NCBI GenBank assembly: GCA_020650975.1
Contig: JAIPMN010014572.1
Location: 4,144 to 30,989, forward strand
Source of the DNA: Apostichopus californicus
Taxonomy: Eukaryota; Echinodermata; Holothuroidea; Aspidochirotida; Stichopodidae
Reading direction: 5' to 3'
Length of the DNA: 26,846 bases
Positions within the stretch are counted from its first letter, which is position 1, and each line of letters starts with the position of its first letter. Shown piece by piece: positions 11,301 through 22,400 of the stretch. A model generated the notes under the pieces. The model had not been told where the DNA came from. It did not search any database and saw only the letters and a program-made list of their open reading frames with translations. Both the position numbers and the translations under genes were made by a program.

Positions 11301-14300
11301 CCGTTGTTTTTTCCTCATTTTATTTGTAGTGCCAGAAGTGAAACTGTTGGATTCGCAAAGGACTTTAAGCTGAACACTGTGTTCTTTCACGGGTCTGGAG
11401 TTTTGCTTCAAGAACCAGTCCATTATTCAGTGTTGGAGCAGTCACTGTTGAGGCACCCTGCATCCACCCCTATGGTACCAAGTAAGTCTTTTAACGAGTA
11501 TCACTTTTAAACGAAACCTTTCGTGAAATAATAAGTATGTCAGTGAAAAGTTTAAGCAAAAGCTTCTTGGAAATAAATAAGTAGGTTAATGAAAAGTTTA
11601 AACAAAAGCTTCTTTGAAATAAATTAGTAGGTTAATGAGAAGTGGGGTAAACAAAAGCTTCTTTGAAATAAATAAAGTTGGTTAATGAGAAGTGTAAACA
11701 ATAGCTTCTTTGAAATAAATAAGTAGGTTAATGAAAAGTCCAAGAATGATTTATTCTTGGATAGGTGCATCCAAACTTACCAGCGATTTTCAAGGTTGCA
11801 TCGAAATTTGACAAATCAATTTTGAAGCCAGTAGAAGTGAGCAAAATTTTTGTTTTTGTATATGTTAAAGCAGCATTTTGCGTTTTGTCGCCGTTTTCCA
11901 CTTTTTGACAAGTCCATCAAGATTTTTACATATATCAATCACAAAACAGCAAACTAAGGTATTAGCCAAGTTTTTTCCCTGCCAAAAGCATTAATTGGCG
12001 AGTACTTAAGGACATTTGCAGATAATGAGAAAAGTGTCCTCCGACAAATTACACATTTAATATTAATTGCATTCAGTCCCACAACCCACTAGTTTGATTT
12101 CAACCAATCAGAGATGCAGGTTTAGTTATGAGTCATTGCTAAAAATAGATTCAAAATGTCGAGTTGGTAACTTGGTACAACCAGCGACCTGGACTCTTAA
12201 CAGCTCCCTGGTACAACTCCCATAGACAATCTACACAAATCAAGCATGGTATTGTATTACGTATTGGTCAATGACGTTTGTAGCTTTTAAATATTCATAT
12301 TATGGGTGAGGTTTATTTGGATCCCAACGGAAAATATCTTTGAGAAAAACAAAGTTGAAAGTTGAAAAATTTTCGACTCTCATACCACCATTTGAAGTAA
12401 GATTTGAATAGATAAGATAGTTATGTATGTCGTTATGGTATCGTGGAATCAGTGAGGTTGAGAAAAACCATAGACAAGGACGCAAAATGCTGCTTTAAAG
12501 CAAAGAGTGCAATGTTTCCTGTATTTTATCTCTCTTCTAGGAAAAGATGCGGACCTGAAAGAAGACGAAGATGATAATCTCATCCCTGAAATACCAGAGG
12601 ATGATGATAATCAGCCGCCTCTCAATACAAGCTGTAAGTAATTAATTAAAGAATGGTAGTAATTAGGTATTGTCAAACAAATCATGTATTGTTCCTGATT
12701 GGACACTTTCCTAGAATTTGAGTTTACTTTATCTGTTAATTTATATCTGCTGCTTGAAGGAGGAAGAACCCATTTTGCTAAAATAGCTAAAATATGTCTC
12801 AAAAATGGAAAGATGTTTGAAAAATGGGAACATAAAAATATAAATTTTTAAAAAATTGGCAAGACAAAGTTTAATAGTGAACAGAGGATTTTTAATGTTT
12901 CCATCACTACATATGTTGATTTTTATTTTGCAGACAATTTGATTTCATTCTCAACTTTCTCTCGTTTCTTTTAACAGTGGATGATGTTGAAATGGGAGAT
13001 CCATTTGGGGAGTTGAATAACAGCCTTGAAAATGTCAAGGTATTTATTAAAATGCCAAGGGTTTTATATATTATATATTAAAATGCCAAGGTTTTTATAT
13101 ATTATATATTAAAATGCCAAGGTATTATATATTACAAATTAAAATGCCAAGGTTTTATATATTACATATTAAAATGCCAAGGTATTATATATTACATATT
13201 AAAATGCCAAGGTATTATATATTACATATTAAAATGCCAAGGTATTATATATTATATATATTAAAATGCCAAGGTATTATATATTACATATTAAAATGCC
13301 AAGGTATTATATATTATATATATTAAAATGCCAAGGTATTATGTATTATATATTGAAATGCCAAGGTATTATATATTAAAATGCAAAGGTATTATATATT
13401 ATAATGCCTAGGTATTATATATTAAAATGCCAAGGTATTATATATTATATATTAAAATGCAAAGGTTTTATATATTATAATGCCAAGGTATTATATATTA
13501 AAATGCCAAGGTATTATATATTACATATGAAAATTCCAAGGTATTATATATTACATATTAAAATGCCAAGGTATTATATATGAAAATGCCAAGGTATTAT
13601 ATATTATATATGAAAATACCAAGGTATTATATATGACATTTTAAAATGCCAAGGTACTGTATTTCTTAGCTTCTTTTATTTCTTCTGAATCTGTATATGT
13701 GTTTTGTCTAAATCATCATTGATAGAAAAGAAATTAATTGATACTTATCATGAATTCATTAAGGTTCCCTTCGAATCTTCCCGCAACAAATTTCATTCCA
13801 GAATATGATGAGAAGGTCAACTACATCACTTCTCCCATGTTGGAAACTTATGTGTCATAATGTAATAAAACAGTGTAAAATCTGTCAATTGTAAGTCTAG
13901 CAAGAGCAAGACACTTTTGTTCTTGTTTGGCTGTAAGACATTTCAACTATTAACTTAAGAAAAGCTGGGCTTGCACTACTGGATGATAAGTATTATCAAT
14001 ATTTACTGCTTAGAGTTACAGGCAAACCGTACCAAATGATGAATTCCCCAATTAATGAGGATAGAATGTAGATTCCTAGTTTATACAATATTTCATAAAG
14101 TTCTAATAAAGCATCTTGGACACTTCCAACTGTTACCATTTATTCTGTGAATAAAACACAGAGCAAAAGTGAGATAAACTTGTATCCAAATCCAATTTGA
14201 AATATCTCTTTCTGTGTCAAGAGAAATTTATTGATTTTGCAAAGCTGTTTTATTAACACTAACATCCGTTAATCATTAATCCCTTCAAATAATGAGGTAA

Positions 14301-16422
14301 ATGTCAACAATTTTTTTTAAAGTTGCTGTTTTCGGTTGATCCATACAATGTAAGATGAAAAGTGTCTGGGTAACGAAATGTTTATTATTAAATAGATTCA
14401 TTAATTTTATTTTGATTAACCTTTCTTGGGGAATATAATTTCTAGAAGGGTTTATAGGTGTGATCAACTCTTGTGAAGAGTAATACATGGTACGTTTGGT
14501 AAAATTGCCAAAACCCACAGCAATCTGTCATAATTATGAAATGAAATGATCATAACCAGATAGCGTGGAAAGTTTAACTATATTGTTTACAGTTTAGACT
14601 TTTCATTTCCAAAGAACAATGCAAGATTATAAATATGAAGTGATGTATATATACGTTAAGTAAATGAATGGCTCGTGGTAATAAATTATATTATTGTTAT
14701 ATTGTAGGAGGAGGTCGGAAGGGCCGGTCTGAGGCCTCGACAATCGTTACGTCCAATCCAAGCCAAGGAAGAACACAAGGACCCCTGGGAGACCTTGGAC
14801 CCTGATGAGGTGGTCACAGAGAAAGAGAAACCGTTCAAGAAAGGTTGGTTTACATTTAAATAATCAGTTATTCAGCAAAGAATCAGTGTATTTAGTATTC
14901 ATCTATTAAATGTTAATGTCACAGTGTAGATATGCTGGATTTTTGGCCTATCTTTCTGTGAAGATGGTGAGAGGGGAAGCTTGAAATACAAGAGTCACTA
15001 TGCAACCTTCTTCACTAGAAGGATGTTCTATCTACATAATAAATAGTGCACGTTTCTGGTTGACAGCCTAATACACACACTGGGTAGGCTAACTGCCATT
15101 ATATGGATAACTGTCATGCCAGTAGTAAGTAAGTAAATATGCAAAACTTGAAACAGTAAAATTTAAAACATAAATGACAGGTTCCACCTAAATAGATTCA
15201 AAAAAGAAAATAATACATCAAATTGTTTGATTCAACATATATTCATTATCGTTGTTGTAAATTGTGATATGTGGTGAGCTTGCTAACTGTCAGTATCAAG
15301 TCTAACAAGATCTTCTGTACATGTACTGTGTGTGTGTTGTAAATTATTGAATCAGTATTGGGCTGAACTTGAGATAAAAGAATCTGTTTATAAAAGTTAG
15401 GGAGCTTGACGTTTCGATCCTAGCAGGATCTTCAGAAATGAGAACAGCCTACCGATACTGATAAAAAAGACAGATGAAGAGAAGTTCCAGTTTAGCTGTT
15501 TGTTTATCTGTCTCTTTTAAGTGTGTCCTTAGTCTGTTTTCATATCTTTTAGCCATTGAAGAAACTCTCCTGCCAGGATCAAAACACATCAGACCTTTTA
15601 TAGATTCACCTACTCAGGCTTTTTGCAATAGATAATACTCAGTTTGTTAAAACACATTTTTTTGTAACACATTTTTTTTTTTTTTAAACACATTTTTTTT
15701 TTTGTAAACACATTGTAAACACAGTTTTTTCTCTCTTTACAAAGAACCCGAAAATGGCATAAATGAGCAGATTAGTGCAGAAATGGTAAAACACTACAAA
15801 TGTTACAACTTGTCATTTATACTCATGAATGTGAATGGTAAACTAAGTCATGAAATAAGTGAAGTTTGAATGAGCACATTAATAATTGACTAGAAGATGA
15901 ACTAAGGACAACACAACATGTACTCAATATGCAAACAAGGTGTGATGAGAACTAGCTACTTACAATACAGAGTGTGTAAAAGTAAGTTGGCCTGACGTTT
16001 CGATCCTAGCAGGATCTTCTTCAGAGGCTACAAAAAAAAAAAATTACAATTTTTTATTTACAATACAGAGAACAGAAGGTACTGTATAATAAGCTCCTAG
16101 TACTTTTACTAGAAGCATTTCATCTGGGAATGTTTCATCAGTTCTTATTCTTCTGCCCCCCCTGTTTTTTCCACACACAGGTCGCTGTTTCAAGTTACCC
16201 CCGTCCCTAGCAACGGCGAAAGCCAGGAAAAGAAAACGGAACATGGTCAAGAAACCTTTGGCACCTCTCGATGAATTCATCAATAACACATGTGAGATAA
16301 CTTTCGCATATATTATTAATTTGTGTTTAAATTTATTTCGATAACATTTAACCAGGTGACCAGTCAATATTTGTGAAGGAATCTTTACCGTCTATTAAAT
16401 ATATTGAGAGATAATATTTTCT

Positions 16423-16480
<58 letters not shown>

Positions 16481-19400
16481 AGTTAATAGCCGAACATACA
16501 AAATGTAAATGTTATATTTATAACATAATTAATTTTGACCCATAATAGGTTCTTCAATAGCTATTGAAACACATTAATTTCTGTGTAATGAAGAGAAAGT
16601 CAAGTTTCTTTGTGGAATACACACTCATTTACTTATGAAGTACTTATAGAAAATTAGAATTGAAAGCTTTCTATGAGCTAGAAGATGTGTTTTGTGCTGA
16701 ATTTTACCACAAACTGTTGGTAGGTCGGTAGTCATATATGCAATCAGTAATTAAAAGAGATAAAGTAAATATGCAAATGTGTATATTATGACATTAAAAT
16801 TTATTTGGAAAACTCTTCTGTAGTGCATTATTAAACCATTAATCACAAGTTGCCTATTGGAAACGACCCAATAGTGTTTGTTACCACACATAAATACCTC
16901 ATGTTACTCGGTGGGTAACCAGTTAAGTGGGAATATTTACATGCTTGGTTAGAACGAAGCTTTGTCAAGACTAAAAGCAAACACAGCTGTATAATAATCA
17001 CTTTGTATGAAATTACTTCCGTGGCTCATGTTTTCGCAGCGAGTAATCAATTACTTGGATGTTTGTATGCTTATTTGGTATGATAACAATGTCCTTTTGT
17101 TACTTTGACAGATTTTTCACATTCCTCCAAGCTACCAGCCAACCCTTTCAAGATCCCATCCTGTCCCGAGTTTGAGAATGCTTTCTGGGTCGTCTACAAG
17201 AAACATGAAGCTAATCTGAGGAAGGAGAAGGCTCTACTGGTCAGATACTATTCATACATAATTCCTAATAAATTAAAACCAGTATAAAGCAAACAAAACT
17301 TGAAGATTTTATATTTTTTCAATAATAATGATAATAATGGACATTTATAATGTGCCGGTATCCGTCAAAAAAAAGACGCTCATGGCGCAGTGACACAAAC
17401 AGTGCGACAGCAAAACAAAAAACAGTAAACATACATAGTACAAGACAAAAATGCAAGCAAAAATGGGAAACAGTGAACAATTAATTAAACAGTTTTCATC
17501 AGATGAGTCTTGAGAGAGTGTTAAAAGAAGCAAGAGATGGACTGTGTTTTACATGTTCTGGAAGGCTGTTCCACAGAGAAGGGGCAGCAGCAGCAAAAGC
17601 TCTTTTGCCCCATGATCGATTTGAGCGATTTTCACACAAGAAGTAATTTATTGTGTGATTTGTGTGATATGGTTGCAGAAGTTCTGACAAGTAGAATGGC
17701 GAAGTTCTAACAATGACTAAATGGATACAAAAATGGATTCAAAATTAAACCAGTTGTCTTTCTTCATTCTGGTTTTGCCCATATATGGGGTGTGGCATTT
17801 TCTAAAGTCCATGTTTTTTATGAAAGTTGATTTCACTGTTAGATCCCTAATGCAAGTGTATATATCCACATGTGTATCTATTTCTTACTTCCACAGATGA
17901 AACAAGGCAAAGCCGAGGCAGAGGTTGATGAATACCTCCAAGAGGAACCAGCGCCCCCAACCAGTGTCTTTCCAGGCACAGAGCCAGATGACTTTGATGA
18001 AGGGGAGGATGGTGGTCCTTTGGATGGCTTTGACGATGGTGAAGCAGATGGTATAGCTGGTGGCATGGATGAGCACCCTGGTAAGCGGGAGAGTTTTCTT
18101 TTAGATGGTTATTTGTATTATTTATTAAAAAATACTGTATTAATATCAGGTTATATCCTTAGCTTACTTCAAGAGAACAGTTTTTCCAATAGATAAATAG
18201 TGAAATGATTATGATTGTGTTAATTAGTATTAATTATTATGTTGTAAAGAGGATGAAAATGAAGATTTTAGTATTAACTTTAGCTAAATTATACCATATA
18301 AATCCTGACATAAATGCTATGTTAGATAATTCTAGTTATTGTAGTGTTTGGTCTTATTGCCTTAAATGTTGGGTAGAAAACACATAAAAAACCAGGAGAA
18401 TGGGTCTAAACCACATTATAAACCACATACGGACGATCTGGTCTGTGAAACGTGTGTGCATGCAATCAATTTGAATTCCATGCTATTACAGAAGGTGTCA
18501 GTGTGCAAGACAAAATAAATAAGCAAATATGTCTGTTGAATGAAAGCAAGTAATATAGTGTTACCGTTGTGATGTTTGCGATACAGTGTTACTGTTGTGT
18601 TGTTTAGGATAGTGTTACTGTTGTGATGTTCAAGATAAAGTGTTACTGTTGTGATGTTCGAGGTACAGTGTTACTGTTGTGATGTTTGCAATACAGTGTT
18701 ACTGTTGTGATGTTCGAGGTACAGTGTTACTGTTGTGATGTCCGAGGTACAGTGTTACTGTTGTGATGTTTGCGGTGCAGTGTTACTGTTGTGTTGTTCG
18801 AGATACAGTATTACTGTTGTGATGTTCGAGGTACAGTGTTACTGTTGTGATGTTCCAGGTTCAGTGTTACTGTTGTGATGTTTGCAATATAGTGTTACTG
18901 CTTTGTTGTTCGAGATACAGTATTACTGTTGTGATGTTCGAGGTACAGTGTTACTGTTGTGATGTTTGAGGTACAGTGTTACTGTTGTGATGTTCGAGGT
19001 ACAGTGTTACTGTTGTGATTTTCGAGGTACAGTATTGTGATGTTTGCAATACAGTGTTACTGTTGTGAGGTTTGCAATAGTGTTACGGTTGTGATGTTTG
19101 AGGTACAGTGTTAATGTTGTGATGTTTGCAATACAGTGTTACTGTTGTGATGTTTGAGGTTTCATGGCTTTCATCTTTACAATATTTCTTTCTTCTCTGT
19201 CCGCTGATAGATGTATTTTCACAAAACAGTGCCAATGAGTTGGTGACAGATTATGAAAATTTGGTAAAACAATATGTTGTAAGTATGATGTCATTGAATG
19301 ACACTTATTTATTTTTTTTTTTTTTATGAAAAATAGAGTATTTTTGTGGTCAGATGGTTTTTCTAGCTTTGTTTTGTGTTATTTGTTAATATTTTCTTCA

Positions 19401-22400
19401 GATTTCTAATTGTCATTTGATAGTAATAATTATTTCAGCTATGTTGTGTATATAGGTTATTTGCCTGTCTTACACATGAAGCAAGGTTTTAAAAGTTTTT
19501 ATAAAAGTGCAAGTTGGTTTCAATTTACAAAATTCTTGTAGCGACATACTCGATAGTTGAAGGCAAGACAAGACAATGTTAACATAATCTGGCTTGCTCT
19601 AAGATAATATTAATAAGATTGCACTGGATCAACTAAATTTGCCTTGATTATTTTCTCTAAGTGAAGATTAATGAGTTAGAATTCAGTTAATTTTATTCCA
19701 TTCACAACATTTCTTTGCCCACACAATTCTCATTTTGATATTTATTTTTTTATTTTTTTTATTTTCTTGTCATATTTCAAGTTAACCTTTAATACCTTTT
19801 GGCTTTTGCTTAACTGAAATTTGACCAGTCAAGGGTAATGAATGCCATTTAATCAGATTTCGTCAGAAAGTTCTCAAAAGCAATCCAAAATGTTCCTTCA
19901 ACTTTTCTGTTGCTGCGCCTTCTCTTTGGAACAAACTCCCATTTTACGTTCGTGACTCTCCCTCCCTTTGTATTTTCAAGAGACAACTTAAAACATTTCT
20001 GTTTGATTCCTAGTTTCTTTACCTTGGTTTCCTTTGTCTCTTTCCTACTTTGTAAAGCGTTTTGAAACGCTGTATTAAGCGCTATATAAATGAAATTTAT
20101 TATTATTATTATTAACTGTATATTAATATATTATATATGTAATGAGGTACAATCTTATGTTCTGCTTGTATAATTCCCAGGACGACTACATGGCTAGTGC
20201 TCAAGAATATGCTCAGGTGACAGAACTATCAAAGAGGGTACAACAGTGGGAGGACAAACTGGGTCCAATACTCAAGAGAGAGGTACAAATGGCTGGCATT
20301 GAGCGATGCAATTCCTTTTTATTTATCCCTCTCTCTACCTTTGCCTGCCATTCCTAATCCTTCCTCTTTCCTTAAAGCTGCCCGCGGGCCACATGCTGCA
20401 CGCCAGTGATTCTTTTGCGGCCCGTGAGATGTCTTAAGCAAAAATAAAATCAATCTATTTTAATACATCATCACAAAAAACGAGCTAGCTGCTTAGAATT
20501 ATCGGCACTAATGATGTTGTCAGGTAGGCAGGCCCCCATTAATTATCAACTGTACTGTATTGACATGATGTTTTTGTGAATGCAGATTAAGTACACACAC
20601 CTATTGCTTGAAAGTCCTCGGAATCAAAGGTTTGAAATCAACAGCAGGTCGTTGGTTATGTGCGGCCCAGTCAATTTTTCTCTCCTTATATGTGGCCCAT
20701 TCATTCAAAAAGGTTGCCCACCCCTGCTTTAAAGATGTTCTTAAGCTACATAAAAATGAATCCAGTATGCTAAATGTAATGACTTAAATGTCCATTGACA
20801 ATTACTATGCTATGTTCGTGCCGGGTTGATTTTGATGGAAGTTTGCCTTTGCCATCACTACAACATGGACTTTCTTAACAGAAGATAAATTTCTTGATTC
20901 GAGTATGACAGTTTTTTTTGCATTGTAATGTAAACGGAGTGCTAATCCCTTGAGCATTTGTAAATGGAGTGCTAATCCCTTGAGCATTTGCAAGGATACT
21001 GGTGTGGTTGTATGACAAACCCATACATTTTATCTTAGACTGGTAAAAACCCATAAAAATCAGCCTTTTGCATGTTATAAGCTACACCTTTTAATGGCTC
21101 TTGGCTTTGTTCATATCTTACCAATCCTAAATGGAAACTAATATTAATTTTATAACATGCCTATTTCAATTCCATCTGTGCTCAGTGCAGCGTGCACATG
21201 TATTGTTATTATTGTTACCCAAAATAAAATTTTAACATTGACCTAACAGGTTTGTGAAGGACAAAGGATATTGGAGTTCACTGTAGTCAAAAGTCCTCGT
21301 GATTGGTATGAAGCTAAGAGAATTTTGTATAAAGCTAGAATTCTTTGAATTTATCAAAATATTGGATAATTGTATCAATATACAGGCCTGGATGTCACGG
21401 TGGAGTTGATCAAAGTTTTGTTACAGCTATAAATAACAGAGTCGGAGAATAATAGGCTAATAGAAAAATTGTGATGTGAAATGCATTGATCCAGCACACA
21501 CTTGTGTAACCTATTCTGTGATTGAAAATCATACAAAATACAGAAATTTGGATTATTTTTAGACGGCTGCATTTTGCACAGTAAACTTAGCCATAGAAAA
21601 TAATACAGCTGTGTGTTGGAATTTGTTGGTAAGGTACGTATGGAAAGCTCAGAATTTCCAAAAGATTTTTCCAACTTACGAAACCACTTTATTTCTTGAG
21701 TGGCAGCAATATGCTTTCCATAGGTATGAACAAATCACATAAAAATGAACACTAATTCTATTGGGAAGAGAGGACTTTATTGTACCAATTATAAAAACAG
21801 TAACAATTTCATAAAATGCTGTCCACCCGTGACAGAAAAATAATTATTTCACATGTATTTATCTAACTAAAATGTAAAAGCTTGAACAATCCATCAAGAT
21901 GGTTATTGTACCAATGTGTTTCGTATTACTTGATTTTTTTTTTTTTTTTATATAATAGAATTGTATTTTTAACAAAACTTTCTATCTAATTTAAAGGAGA
22001 AAGCGCTGAAATCGAAGCATATAGACAAAACAATCTATGGTCACATCTCTCTCCTTTTTTGCATTTTATGATACATGAAAACTAAACTGCTTGGTAAAGT
22101 CAAGATCCTGTTAACTTGCTGACCTGATTAGTTGCATTGTTAATTGGTCGTTTGAATGATCTACTTTTGATTCAACCTCCACAGGAAGAGCATGGTTACT
22201 TTGACATCCACGACTATGGTACTTTGGTCATCGAGAGGTTGGATGAATGCAGCAAAGAGAAGAAGAAGGACCGGATCTTGTTCTTGGAGGTCGTCAGTGA
22301 AAAGAACAACTTTGATATCAGCCGAATGTTTCTGGCCACTTTACAGCTGGTATTTAACATCAAACTATCAGTTACTTCATAAACCCCTCGTTAGATTGCT

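Larger units (their letters stand above)
9030..11329 (+). other. NCAPH2 intron 5
   Basis: A 2.3-kb intron, mostly a 35-bp minisatellite (about 9364-11055) containing a run of 10 N. The flanks (9030-9363 and 11056-11329) are AT-rich without recognised elements. Confidence 0.85.
11482..12540 (+). other. NCAPH2 intron 6
   Basis: It contains a five-unit tandem repeat (about 11524-11740) and a MITE with terminal inverted repeats (11865-12498), and ends in TCTCTCTTCTAG. Confidence 0.85.
14844..16180 (+). other. NCAPH2 intron 9
   Basis: It holds two minus-strand hammerhead-like cores (15408-15434 and 15994-16024), a decayed plus-strand relative (about 15551-15650) and T-rich stretches around 15655-15740. 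The remainder (14844-15390) shows nothing recognisable. It ends in CCACACACAG. Confidence 0.8.
20283..22184 (+). other. NCAPH2 intron 14
   Basis: It holds a hAT-like element (20378-20726) and a 30-bp direct duplication (20930-20989). The rest, about 21000-22184, is AT-rich with chance frames only. It ends in TTCAACCTCCACAG. Confidence 0.8.

Noticed and set aside
13114..13326. Plus-strand frame with repeated [10 protein letters not shown]
   Set aside because: Produced by the exon-8-derived minisatellite; no start context, domain or other coding evidence.
16044..16367. Minus-strand frame of 107 codons
   Set aside because: Antisense shadow of NCAPH2 exon 10 and flanking intron.
17878..18076. 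Minus-strand frames over exon 12
   Set aside because: Shadows of the acidic NCAPH2 exon, whose frame matches the family.
21375..21674. Minus-strand frame of 99 codons in intron 14
   Set aside because: No recognisable motif, AT-rich; probably chance.
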